A stretch of 64,000 bases of DNA from Sordariomycetes sp. S80-01Y (taxonomy: Eukaryota; Ascomycota; Sordariomycetes), in contig JAXQJY010000020.1 of assembly GCA_037042185.1 (NCBI GenBank), positions 620,001 through 684,000 of the forward strand, read 5' to 3'. The number at the start of each line of letters is the position of its first letter. Within the stretch, counting starts at the first letter, position 1. Below the pieces are notes generated by a model, which saw only the letters and a list, made by a program, of their open reading frames with translations, ran no database searches and had not been told where the DNA came from. The translations under genes were made by a program, and so were the position numbers. Positions 32,880 to 43,024 of this stretch are shown here, piece by piece.

Positions 32880-34630
32880 ATGATGCGCTACCCCTCGCGA
32901 CGTCTTCTGGCCCGGCCTGCGTGGCACGCCCGACCCTCTCCTAAACAGCCTCACGCGCGTCTCTCACAGCTGCTGGTTCAACATCGCACGATACATGAGG
33001 GCGGGCGGCGATCGCTGCTGCCGTCCCAAGACAATCGTACAAGGACGGAACTTTCGAAATTCCAATTTAATGAGCTGAACAACCTGGGCGAGCACGGCGC
33101 TGAGAGCGGCGGGGGCAGTCACAAGCAGAAGCAGAGGGAGTGGTATGAAGCACCTGGTTCAGAGACCCCCAGACGAGCCGGTCTCGTGTCGGTGCTGGTT
33201 GTCGGGTTCGTTCTTTGGGACTGTTTCTACAAAACCTCGGATGTTGGTCATAAAACCTTGTGGTTGCGCGCAGACGGAGAACCGAACCTCACGAATGCCG
33301 ACTCCGTATTGCCTGATGTGGGGGAGTACGAGGGTGAGAAGGGCATCCGCGTCGAGTCGCCTGGCGTTATCCTGAGTCTGGAGGAAGCTTGCCACAAGCT
33401 CAGAGAGCAGGCTGCAACATTTGCCTTTGCCGGAACGGACAAGGACTCACAGGGGAGGATCGATGTTATCAGATTGGCGAGCAATGAGCCCGTAGAGGAC
33501 GAGTGGTACGCAGGTCAAGGGAAGGGACTTGGGGGGATGCGTTCAATCTATGTTGGTGTCTTTGATGGCCATGCGTAAGTGTTGTTACCCACTATCGTGG
33601 ACGTGACTAACGAAGCAGCGGCTGGGCCACATCCAGAGTTCTCAAGGGGGCCTTGGTGCCGTACGTATCAACATCCCTGAGTCAAGTTGACAAAGAAGCC
33701 GAAGAGAGCGTCGTGAAGAACGCTATCAAAGAGGCGTTCAGGAGCCTAGACGAACGAATTCTCGGCACAGCGCAAGCAGCTATCGCCTCAAACGGACCCG
33801 GCTCGCCCGAGGCCCTCAACGCCATGCTCCCAGCCATCGCGGGCTCATGCGCCCTGCTCGCTATCTACAACCCAAAAGACCGAACCTTGCGAACTGCGGT
33901 AACCGGCGATTCGCGTGCTGTGCTCGGATCATGGGAAGAAGACTCGCGTGCCTACGTGGCCCAGCCCCTCAGCAAGGATCAAACCGGCTTCTGCGATCAA
34001 GAGGTGGCCCGTCTCGTCGAGGCGCATCCTGGTGAGCAGCAGGACATGCTCGACCCCAAGTCCGGAAGACTCTTCGGCATGGCCATCACCCGTGCTTTTG
34101 GCGACCACAGGTGGAAGTACCCTCTCGATGTGCTGGAGCACATGAGAGATACGTTCTTCGACTCCGGACCGCGTCCCAAGTATAAGACACCGCCTTACAT
34201 GACCGCTGAGCCGGAAGTCGACACTCGTCGGGTCGCTACCAAGGACTTTGCCATCCTGGCTTCAGACGGGCTGTGGGACCACATGACCAACGAAGACGCC
34301 GTTGCCTGCGTGTCCGGCTGGCTCGAAGCTCGACGGTCCTCGTCGCCGAAGGCTACGTCCCCGCTCGCCAACGACGATGGCCCTGTCGAGCTGGACAGCG
34401 ACGGGAGCTGGGTGGTCAAGCCTGAGAGCTTCGTTTACGAGGACCTGGACAGCGCGGCGGTGTGCCTCGTGAAGAACGCGTTTGGCGGGAACAGGCGGGA
34501 TCTGTTCCGTGCCGTGATGAGCCAGACGGGGCCGCGGAGTCGATATGTGAGGGACGACATTACCGTGCAGGTCGTCTTTTTTGAGGATCCGTACCAGAAC
34601 AGGGAGAATCAGGTGAAGGCGAAGGTTTGA
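32880..34630 (+). CDS. PTC5: Mitochondrial PP2C-type protein phosphatase (PTC5/PDP-like)
   Basis: Two exons, 32880-33574 and 33619-34630, with a 44-bp intron; 568 residues. This is a metal-dependent Ser/Thr phosphatase. PTC5-type members dephosphorylate the E1 alpha subunit of pyruvate dehydrogenase in mitochondria. The N-terminus (MMRYPSRRLLARPAWHARPS) is Arg-rich without acids, a good presequence. A hydrophobic segment LVSVLVVGFVLWDCFY near residue 105 may anchor it in the inner membrane. The metal-binding motifs are present: GVFDGHAG (rejoined across the intron), VTGDSRAVLG, ASDGLWDHM and RDDITVQVVFF. The long gap between motifs, with FGDHRWKYPLDV, is typical of the PDP/PTC5 subgroup. A second ATG immediately follows the first. 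Confidence 0.93.
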
Positions 34631-35118
34631 GGCACCGCGTCAGTGACGGCGGAGGACATCGTTTGCATTGTGGAGTTATGTATCCATTCCGTAGAGGGTT
34701 TGCTGCTCAGTCAAACAGTGCATGACCAGGGCAGAATAGAAACCTCTACAGAGAACCCCATGCCTCTTTTTCATAAATGACACCTCCAGGATCCCACCAG
34801 CTTTCGGTTTCTCCCGACAGCAGAACAGCCCCGAACCTCCCCGTACCGGATGCCGTAAGAGTATCCACCCCGGCCGGAGCCCCGGCCAATGCCGGTGTAA
34901 GCCGATATCTTTCGTCATGATTTCTGGGTCGAGGGATCCTGTGACAAAAGATAAGGTAATTCAAGCCGAACGCGGAGCCCATCTAGACAGAGACCTTTTG
35001 GAAACGTGTGCTCTTTGACTTCGTTCTTAGAGGGACGCTGAACAACCATCATTAACAGCGGCATTGCCTTATCTTGAGTCGAGATCCTACTTGCTTCCCA
35101 CCAGTCTAAAGTAAAACG
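34631..35118. other. Intergenic region
   Basis: These 488 bp contain the PP2C 3' end and the promoter of the DUF1338 gene. A short direct repeat of CCCCGGCC occurs near 34.87 kb. Nothing else is seen. Confidence 0.5.
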
Positions 35119-36555
35119 ATGCCTTCGAAGACATCTCCTGAGAGCCGCGACGAGCCCCTATGGGCTGACTGCGATGCCCTCCGAACGGACTTCACCCTCG
35201 CCATGTCGGCCATGTACAAGTCCGAAGTGCCGCTCTACGGCTCCCTCGTCCAGATCGTCAACGAGGTCAACGCCTCGACCGTCAACTCCAACCCCTCAGC
35301 GGCGAGGTTCAACACTGAGGACGGCAAGATCCAGGACCGCATCGACATTGAGCGCCACGGGGCAATCCGACTCGGCACACCGCACGAGCTGCGAACCATC
35401 CGCCGCATCTTTGCCGTCGTCGGCCTGAAGCCGGTCGGGTACTATGACCTCTCGGCGGCTGGGCTGCCCATGCACGCTACCTGCTTCCGACCTGTGGATG
35501 GGGGGTCGTTGCGGAAGAACCCTTTTCGGGTGTTTACCTCTGTGCTGAGGCCGGAGCTGATCAGGGATCGGAAAGCGAGGACCTTGGCGTTGGACTTGCT
35601 CTCGAAGCGAAACATCTTCAGCGACGAGTTGATGCGCTTGCTGGACACTGCAGATAGAAACGGGGGGCGTTTGAAGCAGGATCAGGGTCAAGTCTTTGTC
35701 AAGGAGGTGATGAAGACTTTTGGATGGCACGGCACCGCCGCCGCGACCTACGACGAGTACCAATGTCTTCAGAGCGAGCACCCCATCCTCGCAGACATCG
35801 CCTGCTTCCAGACCGCGCACATCAACCACCTCACGCCGAGGACGCTGAACATCACGCTCGCCCAGCAGTCCATGAAGAAGGGGGGTCTGAAGGTCAAGTC
35901 GCGCATCGAGGGGCCTCCGCCGCGAGCGTGCCCGATCCTTCTACGACAGACGAGCTTCTTGGCCATCGAGGAACCGATTGGGTTCCTCGTGACGGAGAGC
36001 TCTTCGCCCACAGGCAGAGGCTCGCACCGCGCGCGGTTCGGCGAGATTGAAGAGAGAGGCGCGGCCGTGACCCCGAAAGGCAGGGCGCTGTACGACGAGC
36101 TCCTGAATGAGGCCATGAAGAGGGCGCAAAGGCGGGGAGATTGCTCATCAGCCACGGACATGGACGAGTTGGTGGAGACGTTGTTCAAAGACTACCCGGA
36201 CGACTGGAACGAGCTCAGGGAAAGAGACTTAATTTACTGCACGTACAGACCTCTCGAGAAGGAGGGGTCCGCGAGTGTAGAGTCGCTCAGTCTCGAGGCT
36301 TCGGTCCAACAAGGCCTCGTCGAAGCCGTACCCATCACTTACGAGGACTTCCTCCCCCTGTCAGCGGCAGGCATATTCCAATCGAACTTGGGATCCAAGT
36401 CTTCAGAGGACACCATCGAGGCAGTTCCAGACAGGGAAGGATTGGCCGAGGCGTTGGGCGTGGAGCTATCGGATCCCGATGAGCTTTACAGGATAATGCA
36501 GCAAGAGAGCATTGAGGCCTGTGGAAGAGTCCTGGGAACGAAGATCACGGTTTAG
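35119..36555 (+). CDS. 2-oxoadipate dioxygenase/decarboxylase (HglS/YdcJ, DUF1338 family)
   Basis: A single intronless exon of 478 residues, close to the bacterial family length of about 465. HglS is an Fe(II) enzyme of lysine breakdown that turns 2-oxoadipate into D-2-hydroxyglutarate with O2. The DUF1338 fold runs the whole length. The metal ligands are visible with the spacing of the bacterial enzyme: His80 in ERHGAIRLGT, His237 (or 234) in HINHLTPR and Glu309 in RFGEIEERG. Other family blocks are GYYDLSAAGLPMHATCFRP, NPFRVFTSVLRPELI and YEDFLPLSAAGIF. The start ATG at 35119 gives the normal N-terminus. The absence of introns and the mainly bacterial family may point to old transfer, though fungal members are common. 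A pipecolate/saccharopine-oxidase-like gene follows 1.65 kb on, suggesting a lysine-degradation pair. Confidence 0.93.
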   Translation: MPSKTSPESRDEPLWADCDALRTDFTLAMSAMYKSEVPLYGSLVQIVNEVNASTVNSNPSAARFNTEDGKIQDRIDIERHGAIRLGTPHELRTIRRIFAVVGLKPVGYYDLSAAGLPMHATCFRPVDGGSLRKNPFRVFTSVLRPELIRDRKARTLALDLLSKRNIFSDELMRLLDTADRNGGRLKQDQGQVFVKEVMKTFGWHGTAAATYDEYQCLQSEHPILADIACFQTAHINHLTPRTLNITLAQQSMKKGGLKVKSRIEGPPPRACPILLRQTSFLAIEEPIGFLVTESSSPTGRGSHRARFGEIEERGAAVTPKGRALYDELLNEAMKRAQRRGDCSSATDMDELVETLFKDYPDDWNELRERDLIYCTYRPLEKEGSASVESLSLEASVQQGLVEAVPITYEDFLPLSAAGIFQSNLGSKSSEDTIEAVPDREGLAEALGVELSDPDELYRIMQQESIEACGRVLGTKITV

Positions 36556-36631
36556 ACGCGGTACAAGGGCTACCGAATTCGAGGCACGAGAAGGCAGATG
36601 GACATGCACAGTCATTTTTGCGTTATCAAGA

Positions 36632-37181
36632 CTAGTTTCCATCCGTGTAGAAAGTCACGTCCCAGTGGTTACCCTCCTCCTGCAGCACGTTAGCGACGGT
36701 CCCAAATCCGCCCCTGGAAGGGCCACACTCACGCAGTACACGTTCCCCGACGCGGCCTGCCACTGGGGGTAGCTGCCGCGGTCGGCGATCCTTGTGAAGG
36801 TATTCTTGATGTAGCTGCTCAGCCCGCTCGTCAGCGAGAAGTCGAGCTTGTAGCCGTTGTAGTGCGAGTATTGGCCGTCGGCGTGGCCGACCTCGGTGCC
36901 GCCCGTGATGCGCACCTCGCAGTTGCAGGCGCCCTTGAGAGTGACGGCGCCGTCGACGGTGACGGAGCGGACCTGGTCGAGGGACGTGCAGGTCGGCGTG
37001 TTGCGGTCGCTGCAGCCGCCGGAGGAGGAGACGGTGATGCCGGCGGCGCTCAGGCGCGAGACCGCCGCGCTGTGGGAGATCTTCTGGGCGGAGGCCGCGC
37101 CGAGGAGGGCGGTGAGGGTGACGAGGGAGAACTGGCCGTCAGTTGCTTCGCTTGAGGGACAAGAACGTCACTCACCTTCAT
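36632..37181 (-). CDS. Small secreted protein with M15 (VanX-type) peptidase active-site pattern
   Basis: Three exons on the minus strand, 37181-37176, 37131-36733 and 36679-36632, with introns of 44 and 53 bp; 150 residues. A signal peptide (MKFSLVTLTALLGAASA) precedes a mature chain with five cysteines. The pattern His92-x6-Asp99 (SHYNGYKLDF) and Glu137-x2-His140 (EEGNHWDVTF) matches the zinc ligands and catalytic Glu of M15 D-Ala-D-Ala peptidases such as VanX (H-x6-D, E-x2-H). The conserved GGTEVGH block precedes it. Both downstream catalytic residues sit in the 48-nt last exon. M15 enzymes cut bacterial cell-wall peptides; no activity is shown for this branch, so a role against bacteria or in host interaction is inference. 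The gene converges with the HglS-like gene, 76 bp between stops. Confidence 0.88.
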
Positions 37182-38203
37182 GTTGGCTGGCTGTTGTGGA
37201 GGGTGCTTGGAAGCGAGATAATTCTACTTGCTCCCACCAGTCCGGCCCGTCTATATACCATCAACCGGACCCCTGATGACCCGTCCACCCTCGCGGTAGC
37301 TGAAGCCAAGAGCCATCGCCCCAGGGACCGTCCCGCAGTGTAAGCCAATCCAGGGAGGTGACATCGCGGCGCACTGCCGACAGGAACCGCAAAGGGACGT
37401 CGATCGCCAGCCCTGCTGCAAGCCTGGCTCGGCGAGGAGGGGGTCCCACCGATGAAATGCACGTGGAGCAGGGAAGCGATGACGGGGGCCGAGAGTTGCA
37501 GTGGTATTGTGGCTTTTGGCTAGGGGAAATGGTCCGCGGTGGCGCGGAATATGACCGGTGCTGCGGCTGGCGAGCAGCGCATGTCGTTGAAGCGAGTTTC
37601 TGCCAAGGCGTCGATTCCAGGATCATAATCTACCGCAGCGATCGGCGTAGGTATGCCACGTTCTTTTGAGATATGTGGCTTCGGATCCGAAGTAATTTGT
37701 TATCAATCCATTGAGCTCCCGGACAGCAGCCGGGCCACAAAGAAGTGTATCTGAAATAAGCGCAGCTCCCACAAACTTCGACATGTTTTATGAAATACTG
37801 ATACTTCACACATTGACTTCTAATCGCCAGAGTAGACGCGGAACCAAAGAGCGTCTTCAAGCTCCGGCTTCGGTGTCGGTGGGGCCGCCCGCCTCCGACA
37901 CCGAGGTGGGTCTGGGCTCCGGCGTCTCGGGGCAAAGCCGAAGACAGTCCTGCCATGTCTCGGTCACAAGAAGACACTGGCCTCTCGCTGTCATCAGAGA
38001 GGGCCTGCATGTATCTCTATCTCTTGGGAATGCCATACATACACCTGTTTGAATGGATGGCATGGTGCTGATCCAGGCTGTCTCGAGATGCTTCTCCTCC
38101 CCGAACACCGGAGTGGAAATCGGATCTTGTCCGCCAGATATCCATCCCCGCCTCACGCCAACTCCCGCCCTCACTTCACCACAACAACGCTGCACACTCC
38201 GAC
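37182..38203. other. Divergent intergenic region (secreted M15-like / oxidase)
   Basis: These 1.02 kb hold the promoters of two divergent genes. No repeat or further gene is supported. Confidence 0.5.
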
Positions 38204-39688
38204 ATGGCCACCCCTCCCGCAAAGAAGGACCACATCGCCGTCGTCGGCGCCGGCATCTTCGGCCTCAGCACGGCTCTCCACCTCGCCCGTCGCGGGTACA
38301 CCAGCGTGACCGTCTTCGACAAGCAGCCCTACCATGAGACGCACTACTCGTACCTCGACGGCTGCGATGCCGCCTCAGCGGGTAAGACTGTCGTTATTCT
38401 GTCTCTGGAGCCTAGCTAACTGCCATGAGACTTCAACAAGGTCATCCGCTCCGCGTACGGCGCGCAGACCGAGTATCAAGACCTCATGACCGAGGCGCTG
38501 CGGGGCTGGCACGCTTGGAATGCCGAGATCAAGACGTCCGGGGACCTCCCGGATGGCATGACTCCTGAGGACGAAGTCTTCGTCAACTGCGGCAGTCTGC
38601 AGTGCGGGGACGGCGAGGAGTTGACCCCCTTTGAGCGCGCGACGGTGGACAACATGGAAGCTCGGGGTCACAGGGGGACGCAGCTTGTAAACAACGACCC
38701 GACACACCTCAAGCTGGCCGCGGAAAGAGGCCTCAGCCAAGCCATGAACCCCTTCGCCAGGAAGACCGTCGGCGTCCTCGACACAACGGGCGGTTACGCC
38801 GTCGCGGACGACGCCTGCCGGTACGCTCTGCACAAGGCTCAACGACTAGGCGTCACCTTCGTCCTCGGACCCGAGTCAGGGAAGCTCGCCCACATCACAT
38901 ACGACGCCTCCAAGACGACGGGATTACAGACGGCAGATGGGAAGCACCACCCCGCCTCAATGGTCATACTCGCCTGCGGCGGCTGGACGCCCTCCCTGCT
39001 GCCCTCCATGGACGGCCTGTGCGAAACAACGGGCGGGAGCGTCATCATCCTCAAGATCCCCGACGGCCACCCCCTGCGGGAGCGCTTCCACCCCTCGCGG
39101 TTCCCGAGCTACATGCACAAGATGCGCGACGGGGCCGAGGGCGGCATCTACGGCTTCCCCGTCGACGCCCACGGCCGCCTCAAGATCGGCTACCGGGGCA
39201 CAAAGTACACGAACCCGCAGGTGCAGCGCGACGGCCGGGAGAGGAGCGTGCCCGTGACGCGCTGGACCGAGGGCCCCAGGCTGACGCAGATCCCCGAGCG
39301 GGCCTGCGCGGTCCTCCGGCGGTTTCTGGACGAGTACATGCCGGAGCTGGGCGAGGCGGGCATCGACGTCTGGATGAGCAGGGTGTGCTGGTACGCGGAC
39401 AGCTATGATAACCACTTTGTCGTCGACAGGGTGCCGGGCGCGGAGGGCGTCATGGTCGCGACGGGCGGGAGCGGCCATGCTTTCAAGTTCCTGCCCAATG
39501 TCGGGGACTGGGTGGTCGACATCATGGAGGGCAAGGGGATGGATAGGGAGCTGGTGAGGGCATGGCGGTGGAGGGAGCCGAGGGAGGGCCAGGCTGTCGT
39601 GAATGAGCTGGGCCAGGGGAGCAAGGGGGAGAGGGCGCTGGGGAACGTGAAGCTGGTCACCGCCGAGGGACCAAAGAGCCGGCTTTAG
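38204..39688 (+). CDS. Peroxisomal FAD amine oxidase (pipecolate/saccharopine oxidase-like, sarcosine oxidase family)
   Basis: Two exons, 38204-38381 and 38430-39688, with a 48-bp intron; 478 residues. This is a DAO/monomeric sarcosine oxidase-type flavoenzyme that oxidises a secondary amino acid to an imine with H2O2. The Rossmann FAD site is AVVGAGIFGLSTALHLARRG near the N-terminus. The cysteine in SRVCWYADSYDNHFVVDR is placed as the covalent-FAD cysteine of the family, and VATGGSGHAFKFLPNVG closes the FAD site. The block LKIGYRGTKYTNP is typical, as I recall, of the fungal L-pipecolate/L-saccharopine oxidase branch. The C-terminus is SRL, a peroxisomal PTS1 signal. Amadoriases (fructosyl amino acid oxidases) are the main alternative within the same superfamily. 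The nearby HglS-type gene supports a lysine/pipecolate role. Confidence 0.88.
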
Positions 39689-39856
39689 AAGTCATGTACT
39701 ATGAGGTCAATGAGGCCAAGTCAATAGTCATGCAATTACTGTATTGCTTCAAGAGCACTTGTTCATGATCTGGTAATCATGCGTCCAGCCTCTTTCTTTC
39801 CTAGAACAGTCCACCAGGAGGACATTGCTTTCCAAAATCCACAAACGCCGTTACTT

Positions 39857-42049
39857 CTAAGCATACTGCTCATCATCGCCATCCAACCCGTACTCCTCGT
39901 CCATCCCAGGATCGTCATCGTCGTAGCCGCCCTCAAACTCCCCACCACCCCCAAATTCCTCTCCCTGACCATACGTCGTCTCATCGTAGTCGGGATACTC
40001 CTCGTCCTCCTCCACAACGTCATCACCGGCAACGCTCTCATCGGGCGGCTCGTGCTGCTCCTGCCGCGTGCCGAGCGCGCTGCCCGCCAGGCTGGTCTTG
40101 CGACTCGTGGCCGCGGACCCCAGTCCCGCGGCGCCGGGCTCGTCAAAGATGCTCCGGATGGCGTCGTAGTTGATGCGCTTGGACCACGCGCGGTCCTTGG
40201 CCACGTTGATGGCGGCCTCGGCGGCTGAGCTGGCGGGGCTGGTCTGTCCCTCACCCATGCGCGCGCGCTTCCGCCTCTTGCGCGTCTGCTTCGGCCGGTC
40301 CGCCTCGACCTTGCGGCGGAAGACCTTCTCCTGGTGCTGGCGCAGCCACTCCTTGTTCTGGTTGACCCAGATCATCTCCTTGATCTTGGCCTCCTCCGGC
40401 GACAGGAGGCAGTTGCGCACTTCCGGATCGTCGGCGAATTCGTCTTCGGCGATGTCGGCAGCCATGCTGACCTCCTTTCCCGGTCGCTGCGCCAGCGCCC
40501 ACTGCGCGTGTACCAGCGCGCGCTGCTCGGCGTTGGAGTACGCCATTGCGTGTTCGTAGGTCAGCGGGTCGTTGAAGATTTCCTCGATCTGGCCCTCGAG
40601 CTCCTCCTCGTCCTCCACCCATTCTTCGTTGATGGGAAGCTCAGGCTTGCGCCCGCGTCCCTGGCCGCTCGCCTGCGCTGCCTCCTCGTCGCCAAACTCT
40701 TCTGCTAGTTGCTCGAGCTGCTGGGCCATGTCCTCGTCGTTTTGTTTCAGCCTGTCGTTTGGATCGTCTTGGGGTATTTGCGAGGGGTGTGGCGGAACGA
40801 TGAAGCCATCGGCGTCGCGACGGAATTCGATCGCGGGTATTTGGGAGAGCTTGTCCGACGGGATAGACTGCGCTGCCTGCTTCTTTGCCTTGGCCTCCCG
40901 CTGGGCTGCTTCCCACTCGTCCGGCCTCTTGCGCTTCAGTCCCTGCTTCTCTAGCATTTTCTGGTGTTCCTCGGACTGCTGGTAGAACGAGGGCGGATCA
41001 TGCGAGCTCTCTAGGAAGTCCTGCTTCAAGAAGTCCTCGACCGACATGCGACTCGATTCTGTAAACTTGAATTCCGAAAGACGGTTTTGGATCGTGTGGT
41101 TAGTAACCTTGACAATATAGACGACCTCGCGCACTGTTCTGCGGAAGTTGTGCATGCGGGCCGCCATCAGCAGGCAGGCACCGCAGATGCCTGATGGACG
41201 GCGACCCATGACCATCCAGTCGCGGCTCATACGCCTGACTAGGCGGACCGCGTCCTCGGCGACCTTAGCCGTGTCTTGGTGAAATTCCATCTTGGTGGCA
41301 AACCGCCAGATCAGGTCCTCGGGATAGACAGGGATCAGCCCATCGTTGCCTATCGGAACCACTTCATTCAGTTTCTTGAAGATGCGTCCCAGCTTGAACA
41401 CATTCAGCTGGACCAAATCCGCCAGGTCGATGAGCATGACCTTGCATGGCGGCTCCGCGCGGCACGCAGCGTAGAGACAGACCGCCGCGACACTGGCGAG
41501 CGTTCGTCCCTGGATGAAGTTTGCGCTGGACGCAAGCTTGAAGACCTGCGTCCCCGCCGTGACGAAGCTCTCGCTGACATTGAGCTGCTGCGCGTATCCC
41601 TGCATCAAGCTCCTCGCCTCCCTGATGCTCTTTTCGCGGTCCTCGGAGCCGCCAACTCTCCTGAACGCCGGGCCCACGCTGCGGACACCAGCCTGGTCCG
41701 CGCCGATGAAGGAACCCTGGACCACGGCGGCACCCGAGCTCGTCTCGCCAAACTGCACCTCGGCGACGATGTTGCTCTCATCAGCAACACGGCCGCAGGT
41801 CTGACAGGTGCCGTCGACGACGTTGGGCTTGGGACAGGCTTTGTTGGGACACTGCGGGCGGTTCGAGGTTGCGAGGGCCGGCGCTTTGGTGGACGGCGCG
41901 AAGGAGACGCCGCGGTTGGATTGAGAGGCCGCACTGTTGGCGGCGCGGCGCTCTTCACGCTCGCGCATAGCGCGAACGGGGTTTGGACGCGCAAGACGCG
42001 GTTTGGACGGGCCGCTGCCCTTCTTTGACGGGTTCATGAAGGAAGACAT
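39857..42049 (-). CDS. BRF1: Transcription factor TFIIIB subunit BRF1
   Basis: A single exon of 730 residues. BRF1 recruits RNA polymerase III to tRNA and 5S genes with TBP and BDP1. A zinc ribbon is visible as C67, C72, C82 and C85. Two TFIIB-like cyclin repeats follow: repeat 1 with GRTLASVAAVCLYAACR and repeat 2 with GRRPSGICGACLLMAARMH, the classic BRF/TFIIB signature. The C-terminal half has the BRF1 homology block (NEEWVEDEEELEGQIEEIFN onward), a basic stretch RKRRKRARM and an acidic, Gly-rich end. An N-terminal extension of about 65 residues before the zinc ribbon is common in fungi. The gene is convergent with the flavoenzyme (168 bp between stops). Confidence 0.96.
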   Translation of the reverse strand: MSSFMNPSKKGSGPSKPRLARPNPVRAMREREERRAANSAASQSNRGVSFAPSTKAPALATSNRPQCPNKACPKPNVVDGTCQTCGRVADESNIVAEVQFGETSSGAAVVQGSFIGADQAGVRSVGPAFRRVGGSEDREKSIREARSLMQGYAQQLNVSESFVTAGTQVFKLASSANFIQGRTLASVAAVCLYAACRAEPPCKVMLIDLADLVQLNVFKLGRIFKKLNEVVPIGNDGLIPVYPEDLIWRFATKMEFHQDTAKVAEDAVRLVRRMSRDWMVMGRRPSGICGACLLMAARMHNFRRTVREVVYIVKVTNHTIQNRLSEFKFTESSRMSVEDFLKQDFLESSHDPPSFYQQSEEHQKMLEKQGLKRKRPDEWEAAQREAKAKKQAAQSIPSDKLSQIPAIEFRRDADGFIVPPHPSQIPQDDPNDRLKQNDEDMAQQLEQLAEEFGDEEAAQASGQGRGRKPELPINEEWVEDEEELEGQIEEIFNDPLTYEHAMAYSNAEQRALVHAQWALAQRPGKEVSMAADIAEDEFADDPEVRNCLLSPEEAKIKEMIWVNQNKEWLRQHQEKVFRRKVEADRPKQTRKRRKRARMGEGQTSPASSAAEAAINVAKDRAWSKRINYDAIRSIFDEPGAAGLGSAATSRKTSLAGSALGTRQEQHEPPDESVAGDDVVEEDEEYPDYDETTYGQGEEFGGGGEFEGGYDDDDPGMDEEYGLDGDDEQYA

Positions 42050-43024
42050 GATGTGATGATAAGGTGGCTGACGGTGGGAGCCACCTGTGGATGCTGTGAG
42101 TGTCGCGCCCTAGCGTATGCTGCGATCAATTGAAATGAAACCCGACCGTCAAGCGATATTCATGATGAAACTGTCGTGGCCGGTGATGATGCTGGTGATG
42201 ATCGATGAATCGCGTGTGAGTGCGGTCTGGCGGTTGCGAAAAATGTTCTGCAGGCGGATTGGCGGCGGTGGTCAAGTGGGTGCAGCTGGCGGCTGTTGAG
42301 TCATCGGCCAGCGAGGCAGCTGGTTCGACTCTTGGTTATGGCGATGCAAGTGCACTTTTTAGAAGGCTTCACAATGTCGCCAAGGCGTGATTTATCTATT
42401 CTCAAAAGGTCTAAGGTGTCCTTAGATGACATTCAAGTGATTTTTCGAGTGCTTGTGTGGGTTGTTTCTCGTGGTTCCAGCGCAGAGCAAAATTCGATGT
42501 TGAGAAAACGAGGCAGTCCTCAGATCACGTGGTCCGCTCGAAACTCTGCTGCCCCCACCTCACCCGCTGAATGCAGCCCCCTCCAAGTCATGCAAGGCAC
42601 TTCTGGCTACCCTGCACCACGGGGAGTCGAGCTGGCAAAGCTTCCCAAAACAGAAGCACTCCCAGCCGTCCATCTCGCTCACTTACTGGTGTCGCTTCGA
42701 CTTGGACACTTGCCCTAGGAGAGGAAGCACACCTTTGCGGGAACCCGTTCCGAGCCCCGCAGCAGCCCCAAAGGCGACGAACAGGAACCTCAGCTCTGCC
42801 GGAGAATTACTGCTTGTGGTAACTGCCTCTTCCATGTCATGTCATGGGTTTGGTTTCTGCCATCATGAGCCGAGTGAGGGGCATAGTTGGACTATAAGAA
42901 GACCGGAACACCACTCCATATTTTGAGTTCATTTCTCTGCGATTCGCTCACACCTCATTCCCTAGTTGACAACAAACCCCTAGACATCTTCTAACCAAGC
43001 AATCTCCGACCAAGCCACTTCATA
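42050..43024. other. Divergent intergenic region (BRF1 / DUF1349)
   Basis: These 975 bp have no supported gene. A tRNA-like B-box word at 42321 lacks an A-box and cloverleaf (see rejected items). Two promoters are presumed. Confidence 0.5.

Noticed and set aside
42301-42340. tRNA B-box-like word GGTTCGACTC
   Set aside because: No A-box, acceptor stem or cloverleaf could be drawn around it on either strand.
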